Source: Streptomyces sp. DvalAA-14
GTDB lineage: Bacteria; Actinomycetota; Actinomycetes; Streptomycetales; Streptomycetaceae
DNA length: 40,087 bases
NCBI RefSeq assembly: GCF_900091855.1
Contig: NZ_FMCH01000636.1
Location: 1-40,087, forward strand
Reading direction: 5' to 3'
Of the stretch, positions 30,660-40,087 are shown piece by piece. How positions within the stretch are numbered: the first letter of the stretch is position 1; each line of letters starts with the position of its first letter. The notes beneath the pieces were generated by a model. It saw only the letters and a program-made list of their open reading frames with translations. It was not told the origin of the DNA and did not search any database. Position numbers and translations under genes: made by a program.

Positions 30660-32624
30660 ATGAGATTTGAGCGCAAGAGAGCCCGCGCAGGACTGGTGGC
30701 AACGGCGGTGCTGCCATTGGTCGCCGGCGCCCTCGTCCTGGGTGCGCAGTCCGCCACGGCCGATCAGCCGCAAGGACGCCAACTCCTCAACGGCACCAAG
30801 CCCCAGTGGGCAACCGCCAAGGCCGACAAGGGTTCCACCGCCGACGCCAGCAAGGTGACCGTCCGGGTCTACCTCGCCGGCAAGGACGCGAAGGGGCTGG
30901 CCGCGTACGCGCAGGCGGTCTCGGACCCGACCTCCGCCTCCTACGGGCACTACTTGACGCCGGCTCAGACCGACCAGCGTTTCGGTGCCACCAAGGCCCA
31001 GATATCCGGGGTCACCAGCTGGCTGACCTCCAACGGCCTGAAGGTGACCGGCACCAACAAGCGCTACCTCACCGCCACGGGTGATGTGTCGGCCGCCGAG
31101 AAGGCGTTCGGCACGCAGCTGCACAACTACACCAAGGCCGGGCACACCTACCGCGCCCCGACCGGCACCGCGTCCGCGCCCACCTCGCTCCAGGGCGCCG
31201 TCCTGACCGTCACCGGCCTGGACAACGCACCCAAGCGGGCCTCGCACGACGACACGCTGCCTCCCCCGGAGCCGGCCTTCGTCAACTCGGGCCCGTTCTC
31301 CTCGTACTACGGCTCCAACACCGACAAGAAGCTTCCCTCCGCGTACGGCAGCAAGGCCCCGTACACGATCAAGGGATACACCGGTGAGCAGCTGCGCGCC
31401 GCCTACGGCGCCGGCAAGTACACCGGAAAGGGCGTCACCGTCGCGATCACCGACGCGTACGCCTCGCCGAACATCGCCAGCGACAGCGCGAAGCTGGCGA
31501 AGGACACCGGCGGCCAGAAGTACCGCAAGGGCCAGCTCAGCCAGGTGGTGCCGACCGACGACGGCTACAACAGCGTCGAGGACTGCGACGCGTCCGGCTG
31601 GTACGGCGAGGAGTCGCTCGACGTCGAGTCCGTGCACGCGGTCGCGCCGGACGCGGACATCGTCTACGTGGGCGCAGCTTCCTGCAACGACGACGACCTG
31701 CTCGGCTCGCTGGCCACCGTGGTGGACGGCCGGCTGGCCACCATCGTCACCAACTCGTGGGGTGACGTGGAGGCCAACGAGACCTCCGACGTAGCCGCCG
31801 CCTACGACCAGGTCTTCGAACAGGGCGCGGTCGAGGGCATCGGCTTCTACTTCTCCTCCGGTGACGACGGCGACGACGTCATCGACGAGGGCGTGACGGA
31901 CATCAACACCCCGGCGAACTCGCCGTGGGTCACCTCCGTCGGCGGTACCTCGCTCGCCGTGGGCAAGAACGACAAGTACCTGTGGGAGACCGGGTGGGGC
32001 ACCGAGCGGGCCCCGCTGTCCGCGGACGGCAAGACCTGGACCGGCTTCCCCGGCCCGTTCACCTCGGGCGCGGGCGGCGGCACCAGCCGGGCGTACGCGC
32101 AGCCCTTCTACCAGAAGGGCGTGGTGCCGGACTCGCTGGCGCTGGCCAACGGCGGCACCACCAAGATGCGGGTCGAGCCGGACATCGCGGCGGTCGCCGA
32201 CCCGAACACCGGCTTCCTCGTCGGTGAGACGATGACCTTCCCGGACGGAACCGTGAAGTACAACGAGTACCGCCTCGGCGGCACGTCGCTGGCCTCCCCG
32301 GTCACCGCCGGCGTCCAGGCCCTCGCCGAGCAGGCCCGCGGCGGCGTCCCGATCGGGTTCGCCAACCCGGGTATCTACGACAAGTACGGCACGGCGGCCT
32401 ACCACGACGTGACCGACCACCCGCTGGGCCAGGGCCAGGGCATCGCGAACGTCCGGGTGGACTTCGCCAACGCCACCGACGCCTCGGACGGCCTGATCAC
32501 CTCGCTGCGTACCTTCGGGGTGGACAGCACGCTGCACGCCACCGTCGGCTACGACAACGTGACCGGCGTCGGCTCGCCGGGCAAGGACTATGTCTCGTCC
32601 TACAAGCCGAAGAAGTCGCACTGA
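30660..32624 (+). CDS. Secreted S53 family peptidase (sedolisin/kumamolisin-like)
   Basis: A 654-residue exported serine-carboxyl protease. A signal peptide opens it (FERKRARAGLVATAVLPLVA to SATA, about 1-34). An activation prodomain at about 50-200 (GLAAYAQAVSDPTSASYGHY, LTPAQTDQRFGAT) is removed by self-cleavage. The catalytic domain begins near 240. Glu317 and Asp321 lie in YGEESLDVE, the oxyanion Asp402 in FSSGDDGDD, and Ser543 in GGTSLASPVTAG. The C-terminus GVGSPGKDY belongs to the Ca2+ site. The family cuts proteins at acidic pH outside the cell. ATG 30660 is used because GGGGG sits before it and the signal peptide follows directly; an in-frame ATG at 30630 would add 10 residues. Confidence 0.95.
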   Translation: MRFERKRARAGLVATAVLPLVAGALVLGAQSATADQPQGRQLLNGTKPQWATAKADKGSTADASKVTVRVYLAGKDAKGLAAYAQAVSDPTSASYGHYLTPAQTDQRFGATKAQISGVTSWLTSNGLKVTGTNKRYLTATGDVSAAEKAFGTQLHNYTKAGHTYRAPTGTASAPTSLQGAVLTVTGLDNAPKRASHDDTLPPPEPAFVNSGPFSSYYGSNTDKKLPSAYGSKAPYTIKGYTGEQLRAAYGAGKYTGKGVTVAITDAYASPNIASDSAKLAKDTGGQKYRKGQLSQVVPTDDGYNSVEDCDASGWYGEESLDVESVHAVAPDADIVYVGAASCNDDDLLGSLATVVDGRLATIVTNSWGDVEANETSDVAAAYDQVFEQGAVEGIGFYFSSGDDGDDVIDEGVTDINTPANSPWVTSVGGTSLAVGKNDKYLWETGWGTERAPLSADGKTWTGFPGPFTSGAGGGTSRAYAQPFYQKGVVPDSLALANGGTTKMRVEPDIAAVADPNTGFLVGETMTFPDGTVKYNEYRLGGTSLASPVTAGVQALAEQARGGVPIGFANPGIYDKYGTAAYHDVTDHPLGQGQGIANVRVDFANATDASDGLITSLRTFGVDSTLHATVGYDNVTGVGSPGKDYVSSYKPKKSH

Positions 32625-32675
32625 CCATCGGCGCGGCACCTCGCGGGCGGCCGGCCGGCCGCACCTGAGGAATCA

Positions 32676-32711
32676 CGAGTCCGGCCACCGGGACACCGGT
32701 GGCCGGACTCG
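32676..32711. terminator. Terminator between S53 peptidase and HTH regulator genes
   Basis: CGAGTCCGGCCACC (32676-32689) pairs perfectly with GGTGGCCGGACTCG (32698-32711), 14 bp and an 8-nt loop. It lies between convergent genes and can serve both. Confidence 0.85.
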
Positions 32712-32739
32712 GCCCTTCCCCGCCCGGGCCTGCCCCGGT

Positions 32740-33105
32740 TCACATCCGCAGCAGCGCCCGCAAGGCCGCGATCTCGGCGGCGAGGCCCGCTTCGCCCTCC
32801 TCGGTGATCCGCACCCAGGTGCGCGGCCTGCGGCCCTCGTGCCCCTTGCGTACGGTGACCAGTCCGTGCCGGGCGAGGATCTCGATGTGCTGCCCGAGAT
32901 TGCCGTCGGTGAGTTTCAACGTCGCTTTGAGATAGGGGAAGTCGGCCTCCCGGACCTCGGCGAGGACGGCCAGGACGCTGAGCCGGGTCCGTTGGTGGAC
33001 GACCTCGTCCAAGGCGGTGTCCGCCGGATCGGCCGCGGCTTTCTCCTCGGCCCGGACCTCCTGGACCTCCCGGACCTCCCCGATCTTCTGGACCTCCGGC
33101 TTCAC
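32740..33105 (-). CDS. Winged-helix regulator (HTH_34/ArsR-like)
   Basis: A 121-residue protein. A Glu/Val-rich N-terminus encoded by a GGAGGTCC-like repeat (EVREVQEVRAEEK) leads into ALDEVVHQRTRLSVLAVLAE. DFPYLKATLKLTDGNLGQHI is the recognition helix, and GLVTVRKGHEGRRPRTWVRI the wing. This is the winged-helix type that often sits beside small membrane proteins in actinomycetes. GTG 33105 overlaps the TGA of the upstream membrane-protein gene (GTGA, 4 bp), so the two are coupled and it may autoregulate the operon through the repeat at 33739-33755. Confidence 0.9.
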   Translation of the reverse strand: MKPEVQKIGEVREVQEVRAEEKAAADPADTALDEVVHQRTRLSVLAVLAEVREADFPYLKATLKLTDGNLGQHIEILARHGLVTVRKGHEGRRPRTWVRITEEGEAGLAAEIAALRALLRM

Positions 33106-33701
33106 GCCGCGGCCCGCTTCTCCCGCCGCAGCGCGACCAGGCCGCCCACGAGCAGCAGCAGCCCCTCCAGGCCGGTGACGATCTTCGAGGCGCCGTCGAA
33201 GTACCCGGACTGCTGCTGGAACCAGCCCAGGGCGTTCGCCGCGCGGTACATCAGGTTGTCGAAGACGGCGAACGCCTCCAGTCCGCCGATCACCCCGAAG
33301 GCGACGGCGAAGGCACCCAGATACAGATTGCGCTGCCGGACGGCCAGGGCGACCAGGACCAGGCAGATGGTCGGCAACTGCACCGCCATCAGCGGCAGTA
33401 CGAGCGCGAAGGCGGCCAGGACCGCCAGTGCCGCCCGCGCGTACGGCGAGTGTCCGCTGCCCACCCCGACCCTGAGCCGGCGCTGCCGGTACCACCAGGC
33501 GGCCAGCAGGAAGCCGACCGGCCCGGCGATCGACCAGTAGAGCAGGCTCACCAGCGAGAGGTCGCCGGCGAAGGGCGCGCTCCCCAGCGCCAGGGCGCCG
33601 AAGACGAGGAGCGGAACGGAGGACAGCCGCAGGTCACCGCGGGCCGCGGTGCGTATCCGGGCCAGCGCCGTCAAGGCGTCGTTCGATTCAGCGAATGCCA
33701 T
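33102..33701 (-). CDS. Polytopic membrane protein, unknown function
   Basis: A 199-residue protein with about five hydrophobic segments (VPLLVFGALALGSAPFA, LLYWSIAGPVGFLLAAWW, ALAVLAAFALVLPLMAV, LGAFAVAFGVIGGLEAFAVF, GLEGLLLLVGGLVAL) and an Arg/Lys-rich end. No family motif that I recognise. ATG 33701 is preferred to GTG 33707 because GAGG ends 6 nt ahead of it. It is coupled to the winged-helix regulator by a GTGA overlap. A regulated membrane module for ion or stress handling is possible, but nothing shows the substrate. Confidence 0.88.
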   Translation of the reverse strand: MAFAESNDALTALARIRTAARGDLRLSSVPLLVFGALALGSAPFAGDLSLVSLLYWSIAGPVGFLLAAWWYRQRRLRVGVGSGHSPYARAALAVLAAFALVLPLMAVQLPTICLVLVALAVRQRNLYLGAFAVAFGVIGGLEAFAVFDNLMYRAANALGWFQQQSGYFDGASKIVTGLEGLLLLVGGLVALRREKRAAA

Positions 33702-33728
33702 GGGCACCTCATCGGATCGGGTCTCTGC

Positions 33729-33757
33729 ATCGTAGAGTGCTCTGTGTTGCAGAGCAA
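33729..33757 (-). promoter_or_regulatory. Promoter with overlapping operator for membrane protein-regulator operon
   Basis: Minus strand: TTGCTC (33752-33757), 17-bp spacer, TACGAT (33729-33734). Across the spacer and -35 lies GCTCTGTGTTGCAGAGC (33739-33755), 6-bp perfect arms. A repressor bound there would block polymerase. Start to gene is about 25 nt. Confidence 0.65.
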
Positions 33758-33872
33758 AGAGGCCGGCCTTCCTCGGTCGTCCGGCGGTGCGCCGCGGGCG
33801 ACCCGCCGGACGACCTCGCCGCTGCCCCCCGCCGCCACGGGATCCTCCGTGCGGGGCCCGTGCCCGCTGCGG

Positions 33873-33878
33873 TAGCCT
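33873..33878 (+). promoter_or_regulatory. -10 hexamer of the leuS leader transcript
   Basis: TAGCCT ends 6 nt before the leader-peptide ATG, so transcription should start at or beside that ATG. The -35 region is poor. Confidence 0.5.
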
Positions 33879-33884
33879 GACACC

Positions 33885-33923
33885 ATGCGAGCCGTGAGCC
33901 TCCTGCTTAGCGAGCCGCGCTGA
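33885..33923 (+). CDS. leuS leader peptide (three consecutive Leu codons)
   Basis: A 12-residue reading frame, [12 protein letters not shown], with Leu codons CTC, CTG and the rare CTT in a row at 33900-33908. It is followed by a hairpin overlapping its stop and by an intrinsic terminator, then leuS. This is the layout of ribosome-mediated attenuation: scarce charged tRNA-Leu should stall the ribosome on the Leu run. There is no Shine-Dalgarno; TAGCCT 6 nt upstream points to leaderless translation. Confidence 0.75.
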   Translation: MRAVSLLLSEPR

Positions 33924-33945
33924 CCGCGAACGACGTCAGTGCGGC
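33914..33945 (+). promoter_or_regulatory. Leader hairpin overlapping the leuS leader-peptide stop
   Basis: GCCGCGCTGAC (33914-33924) pairs with GTCAGTGCGGC (33935-33945), 11 bp with one G-U, around a 10-nt loop. Its left arm covers the leader stop codon, so a translating or stalled ribosome would affect it. It does not overlap the terminator stem, so the exact switching partner is unclear. Confidence 0.65.
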
Positions 33946-33946
33946 A

Positions 33947-33971
33947 CCCCTCCTGCGCGAGGGGCTTTTTT
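33947..33971 (+). terminator. Intrinsic terminator (attenuator) before leuS
   Basis: CCCCTC (33947-33952) pairs with GAGGGG (33959-33964), followed by C and six Ts (33966-33971). A U-tract terminator is rare in this GC-rich genome and stands 61 nt before the leuS start. Confidence 0.85.
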
Positions 33972-34032
33972 GTTTCTCCGGACGGCCCACCGGCGGCGCT
34001 GCCGTCACGACATCGATGGAGTACCGAGGACG

Positions 34033-36942
<2,910 letters not shown>

Positions 36943-36987
36943 CACCCGGGCGCACGATGATCCGCCGGCCGGGCGGGCGGCCCATCA

Positions 36988-37011
36988 GGCGGGCAGGCGG
37001 GCAGGCGGGCA
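36988..37011. repeat. 8-bp tandem repeat GGCGGGCA x3
   Basis: Three perfect copies followed by GGTGGGCGGGCGGGG. It lies in the 251-bp spacer between leuS and the next gene; that spacer holds no other convincing feature. Confidence 0.8.
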
Positions 37012-37193
37012 GGTGGGCGGGCGGGGCTGCGGCGAGCGGCGTCGGCACGGGGTTCGACGGCCGGATCGTGCCGTCGTGGCCCCCTAGGGGCAGGTTCGGG
37101 GACCGCACAGGTCCGCGGGTCTGCCCCGTGCGGTTACCGTGGAGACAAGGCCCCGGCCCGGGCCCGCTGCCGTGCCCGTAGTGGAGGTTGCCC

Positions 37194-37838
37194 GTGGAGA
37201 CCGCCGGTGTCGTCGTGCTCGTGCTCTTCCTGGTGTTCATGACGCTGGCCGTGGTGGCGACCGTGTCGGCCGTCCGGGCGGTCAAGCGCGGGGTCAGGCG
37301 GGGCACCGCCCAGGCCCGCCGGGTCATGGAGGACAGCAGACTGAAGGCCCGCCGGTACACGGTGCCCGGGCCGGCCGGCGAGCTGGCACGGCTCCGGCTC
37401 GCGCTGCGCGCCTCCATCGACAGCACCTACCACGCCCTGGCGACCGACCGCGGCGAGGACGCCTCGCTGACCGAGGCCGCCGCCCTGCTGGACCGGCTCA
37501 ACGATCACGCGGGCGCGCTCGACCACGAACTGAAACTGCTGGAGCAGGAGCCCGACCGGGCCAGGATCGCCGCGCGCCTCCCGGACCTCGGCGAGCGGGC
37601 CGGCCGCATCACCCACGCGGCCGACGCCCTCCGCTGGGCCGCCCAGGACCGGGCGCGGCGCTTCGCGGACGACGACCTGGCGGCCCTGACCCGCGATGTC
37701 GACCTGGAGGCGGGCGCGCTGCGCCACTGGGCGCCGGTGGATCCGGCGGCGGAACCCGGGACGCAGCGGCTCGGTCGGCCCGGGCGACCGGGCGACGGCG
37801 GGGGACGGACGATGAAATGGGGGCCGGCGGGGGAGTAG
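37194..37838 (+). CDS. Single-pass membrane protein with helical cytoplasmic domain, unknown function
   Basis: A 214-residue protein. An N-terminal anchor, GVVVLVLFLVFMTLAVVATV, is followed by a basic segment (RAVKRGVRRGTAQARR), so the rest is cytoplasmic. Residues about 55-175 are helical and charged (LARLRLALRASIDSTYHALA, LLDRLNDHAGALDHELKLLE), consistent with coiled coil. A Gly/Arg-rich tail ends it. GTG 37194 is chosen since GTGGAGG ends 6 nt before it, rather than TTG 37188 inside that site. I do not recognise the family; similar proteins lie between leuS and degV in Streptomyces as I recall. Confidence 0.85.
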   Translation: METAGVVVLVLFLVFMTLAVVATVSAVRAVKRGVRRGTAQARRVMEDSRLKARRYTVPGPAGELARLRLALRASIDSTYHALATDRGEDASLTEAAALLDRLNDHAGALDHELKLLEQEPDRARIAARLPDLGERAGRITHAADALRWAAQDRARRFADDDLAALTRDVDLEAGALRHWAPVDPAAEPGTQRLGRPGRPGDGGGRTMKWGPAGE

Positions 37839-37989
37839 GTCTCCGGCGCGGACACCGGCCGGTCGGTCGGCGAGGCGGTCCGTTCCGGCCGGGGGCGCGG
37901 CCTGTCCCGGCCGGTGCGAAATGGGGCAAGACCGGCGGTCAGGGGCACGCGAACGCCGAGCTCAACTGTCACCTCGACCCGCGCCCGGG

Positions 37990-37995
37990 TAACCT
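37990..37995 (+). promoter_or_regulatory. -10 hexamer for leaderless degV
   Basis: TAACCT ends 7 nt before the degV ATG; a TGTCAC at 37967-37972 with 17-bp spacing is a weak -35 candidate. Confidence 0.45.
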
Positions 37996-38002
37996 CCCGC
38001 TC

Positions 38003-38848
38003 ATGTCCCCGCTTGTCGCCATCGTCACGGATTCCACGGCCTACCTGGCACCGGAGGCGCTGGCCCGGCACGGCATCGCGGTCGTGCCCCTCACGGTGGT
38101 GATCGGAGACGAAGCCCTCGAGGAGGGCACCGAGATCTCGGCGCCGGCCGTGGCGCACGCCCTGCGGCGGCGCCACCCGGTCACCACTTCGCGCCCGAGC
38201 CCGGCCGAATTCTCCGCCGCCTACCAGGCCGCCGCCGCGGCCGGCGCGGACGCGATCGTCTCGCTGCACCTGTCGGCGGACTTCTCCGGTACCTACGACG
38301 CCGCACTGGTGGCCGCGAAGCAGGCGCCGGTACCGGTCCGGGTGGTGGACACCGGCATGGTCGCGATGGCGCTGGGCTTCACGGTGCTGGCGGCGGCGCG
38401 CGCGGCCGAAGCGGGCGGCGCGGCCGACGAGGTGGTGGCGGCGGCCGAAAAACGGGCGGCGGACACCTCCGCGTACTTCTACGTCGACACACTCGACTAC
38501 CTGCGGCGGGGCGGACGGATCGGCGCGGCCCAGGCGCTGTTCGGCTCGGCGCTGGCGGTGAAGCCGCTGCTGCGGCTGGCCGACGGGCGGATCGAGCTGC
38601 TGGAGAAGGTGCGTACGGCGTCCCGGGCGATCACCCGGCTGGAGGAGATCGTCGTCGGCCAGGCGGGGACCCGGCAGGTGGACCTCGCGGTGCACCACCT
38701 GGCGGCGGGAGAGCGGGCGGCGCTGCTGGCGGACCGGCTGCGGGAACGGGTGCCGGGGCTGGGTGAGCTGGTGGTGAGCGAGGTGGGCGCGGTGATCGGG
38801 GCGCATGCGGGGCCGGGGTTGCTGGGAGTAGTGGTCTCCCCGCACTGA
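38003..38848 (+). CDS. DegV family fatty-acid-binding protein
   Basis: A 281-residue two-domain protein. VAIVTDSTAYLAPEALARHG and VVPLTVVIGDEA open the first domain. TTSRPSPAEFSAAY and SLHLSADFSGTYDAALVA hold the Thr-Ser and Ser residues that bind a fatty-acid carboxylate. TLDYLRRGGRIGAAQALFGS and AVKPLLRL follow, and HAGPGLLGVVV ends it. DegV proteins carry fatty acids, some as FakB partners of the kinase FakA; no fakA is in view. ATG 38003 with TAACCT 7 nt ahead suggests a leaderless start. comEA lies 244 nt downstream. Confidence 0.94.
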   Translation: MSPLVAIVTDSTAYLAPEALARHGIAVVPLTVVIGDEALEEGTEISAPAVAHALRRRHPVTTSRPSPAEFSAAYQAAAAAGADAIVSLHLSADFSGTYDAALVAAKQAPVPVRVVDTGMVAMALGFTVLAAARAAEAGGAADEVVAAAEKRAADTSAYFYVDTLDYLRRGGRIGAAQALFGSALAVKPLLRLADGRIELLEKVRTASRAITRLEEIVVGQAGTRQVDLAVHHLAAGERAALLADRLRERVPGLGELVVSEVGAVIGAHAGPGLLGVVVSPH

Positions 38849-38877
38849 GCCGGGTGCGGTCGGCGGCTGCACTGACC

Positions 38878-38954
38878 GGACTGGCCGCCTTGGGGGGACT
38901 GGCCGGACTGGCCGCCTTGGCCGGATTGGCCGGATTGGCCGGATCGGCCGGACT
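38878..38954. repeat. Tandem GGCCGGA(n)2 repeats
   Basis: Irregular GGACTGGCC units turn into four 9-bp copies of GGCCGGA plus two variable bases (38919-38954). Related GGACTGAGC units recur inside the start of comEA. No gene is visible in the strip. Confidence 0.75.
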
Positions 38955-38995
38955 GAGCGCACACGGCTCGCGGGGCGCGTCGACTTCGCACCGTT

Positions 38996-39009
38996 CACTC
39001 GCACGAGTG
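38996..39009. repeat. 14-bp palindrome before the DnaA boxes
   Basis: CACTCGCACGAGTG has 6-bp perfect arms around CA, 6 bp before the first DnaA box. Possible binding site. Confidence 0.5.
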
Positions 39010-39015
39010 AGCGAG

Positions 39016-39042
39016 TTATCCACAAAGGGGCGGTTGTCCACA
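39016..39042 (+). promoter_or_regulatory. Two DnaA-box sequences before comEA
   Basis: TTATCCACA (39016-39024, the E. coli consensus) and TTGTCCACA (39034-39042, the Streptomyces consensus) lie in the same orientation, 9 bp apart, 51 bp before the comEA ATG. Both are perfect 9-mers. They may bind DnaA for gene control; two boxes alone do not make an origin. Confidence 0.65.
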
Positions 39043-39092
39043 GATTTCAGCGGTGATCGTTTTTGGCCGGGCGCGCGGTCCAGCATCGAGAC

Positions 39093-40087
39093 ATGGACTC
39101 GATGAGCAGGGTGGACCGGCCGGGCGGGCCGGGGTGGTCGGACGCGCCGAGCGGACTGAGCGGACTGAGCGGTCCGTGCGAGCCGGGTCGGTCCAGCGCG
39201 CTGAAGGGGCTGCACGGGCTCCGGCCGGTGCGGGCCGTCGGCAAGGCCGAAGCGGCGGCGCGCCTGCGGGAGCGGGCGGGCGCGCTATTCGGCGAGGCGC
39301 AGCGGGACGGCGAGGACGAGGCGGAGGGTGCGGGGGAGGGGGAGGCCCCGGCGGGGCCCGGGGCAGCCGTGTCGGCGGGCCCGGCGGTGCCCGGGGTGCG
39401 GGTTTTCCCGGGTGGGCGCGTCGGGCGGCTGCGCGAGTGGCTGTTCGTGCGGTGCGGGCTGGAATTCAAGACGGTGCTGGCGCTGGCCGTGGTCCTCGCG
39501 GTGGCGGCCGGCCTGGCCGTCCATCACTACTGGGTGGGCCGCCCGCGCACGGTGACCGTCCCGCCGCCGGCGGCTGTGTCCCTGTCCACCGCGTCCACCG
39601 CGTCGACCTCGTCCGCCTTTTCCACTCCGGCCGTGAAGCCGGCGGCGTCCCCGAAGCTCACCGTCGACGTCGCGGGACGGGTCGCCCGGCCCGGCTTACG
39701 CCGACTCCCCAAGGGCTCCCGCGTCGCTGACGCCCTGTCGGCGGCGGGCGGTGCCCTGCCGGGCACCGACACCACCCCGCTCAACCTCGCCCGCCCGCTG
39801 ACCGACGGCGAACAGATCCTCGTTGGTGTCACTCCGGCGCCGGCCGCCGCGGCCCCTGCGGGTCCGGCCGATTCGGCCGACCTGGCCCCGGCCGCCCCGC
39901 TCAGCCTCAACTCCGCCACCGCCGCCCAACTCGACGCCCTGCCGGGAGTCGGTCCCGTCCTCGCCCAGCACATCCTCGCCTTCCGCACCCAGCACGGCGG
40001 CTTCACCTCCCCACAGCAGCTCCGCCAGATCCCCGGCATCGGACCCCGCAAGTACGCCACCCTCCAGCCGCTGGTCCACCCATCGAA
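39093..40087 (+). CDS. comEA: ComEA family DNA-binding membrane protein (3' end outside window)
   Basis: 331 codons are visible with no stop. The first 125 residues are Gly/Arg/Pro-rich and cytoplasmic. One helix lies near 130-150 (TVLALAVVLAVAAGLAVHHY), then a Ser/Thr-rich linker. An SLBB-like domain follows (LTVDVAGRVARPGLRRLPKG, ADALSAAGGALPGTD), and the end carries two helix-hairpin-helix motifs (LNSATAAQLDALPGVGPVLA and QQLRQIPGIGPRK). In competent bacteria ComEA binds incoming DNA and passes it to ComEC; in Streptomyces the role is unproven. The visible part already holds both HhH motifs, so only a few residues should be missing. ATG 39093 or ATG 39102 may be the start. Confidence 0.92.
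   Translation, partial: MDSMSRVDRPGGPGWSDAPSGLSGLSGPCEPGRSSALKGLHGLRPVRAVGKAEAAARLRERAGALFGEAQRDGEDEAEGAGEGEAPAGPGAAVSAGPAVPGVRVFPGGRVGRLREWLFVRCGLEFKTVLALAVVLAVAAGLAVHHYWVGRPRTVTVPPPAAVSLSTASTASTSSAFSTPAVKPAASPKLTVDVAGRVARPGLRRLPKGSRVADALSAAGGALPGTDTTPLNLARPLTDGEQILVGVTPAPAAAAPAGPADSADLAPAAPLSLNSATAAQLDALPGVGPVLAQHILAFRTQHGGFTSPQQLRQIPGIGPRKYATLQPLVHPS

Noticed and set aside
33708-34032. T-box riboswitch before leuS
   Set aside because: No T-box AGGGUGG-type sequence or specifier stem seen; a Leu leader peptide and terminator explain the region better.
39000-39092. Replication origin from the DnaA boxes
   Set aside because: Only two boxes, no AT-rich unwinding region, and no dnaA-dnaN-gyrB context.

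Overview
The window is chromosomal DNA of a high-GC actinomycete, almost certainly Streptomyces or a close relative in the Streptomycetaceae. The evidence is codons ending mostly in G or C, the order rne-rplU-rpmA-obgE ... proB-proA ... nadD-(LCP)-rsfS-phosphatase-tRNA-Ala ... leuS-degV-comEA, TANNNT -10 hexamers set 6-7 nt before several start codons, and intergenic repeats of a kind common in Streptomyces. All family calls come from reading the translations and from recalled family knowledge; no database search was run.

Layout. 1-2910: the Lys/Ala-rich tail of ribonuclease E/G, then a hairpin cluster and a strong promoter for rplU-rpmA, a long terminator, and the GTPase gene obgE. 3169-12543: a cell-envelope block with a GT2 glycosyltransferase, an acyltransferase-3 membrane protein, and an ATGA-coupled minus-strand pair (GT2 fused to a CDP-glycerol glycerophosphotransferase-like domain, then a GT4). 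UDP-sugar supply genes galE and galU follow, with a 209-bp MITE-like element between them whose end coincides with the galE stop codon. 12544-13182: a divergent intergenic region filled with ~90-bp repeats. 13183-16343: proB, a conserved hypothetical and proA. 16440-19177: two small membrane proteins sharing an N-terminal motif, and an M48 protease whose gene overlaps one of them tail to tail. 19317-23290: a 49-residue membrane peptide, nadD, a LytR-CpsA-Psr (LCP)-like protein, rsfS and a histidine phosphatase that appears to start at CTG. 23498-33757: an accessory stretch. Two identical tRNA-Ala(GGC) genes with duplicated terminators bracket an XRE regulator, an MFS exporter and an Old Yellow Enzyme; an alpha/beta hydrolase, a MarR/azoreductase pair, a secreted S53 peptidase and a membrane protein/HTH regulator pair follow. 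33873-40087: leuS behind a Leu-codon leader peptide and intrinsic terminator, a small membrane protein, degV, and comEA cut by the window edge, with two DnaA-box sequences in front of it.

How the genes work together. The conserved segments serve ribosome function (rplU, rpmA, obgE, rsfS), proline synthesis, NAD synthesis and leucyl-tRNA charging. The 3-12.5 kb block looks like part of a pathway for a phosphodiester-linked, possibly acylated wall glycopolymer. The LCP-like protein at 20.1 kb belongs to the family that attaches such polymers to peptidoglycan, but it lacks the arginines usually needed for that reaction. The accessory block looks like small stress or detoxification modules, each with a divergent or coupled regulator.

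Most notable: the degenerate LCP domain, the leuS attenuator with a probably leaderless leader peptide, a set of seven leaderless-type start sites, the paired DnaA boxes before comEA, the duplicated tRNA-Ala segments, the 91-bp repeats before proB, and the MITE at the galE stop codon. No clearly new defence, CRISPR or biosynthetic system was found.
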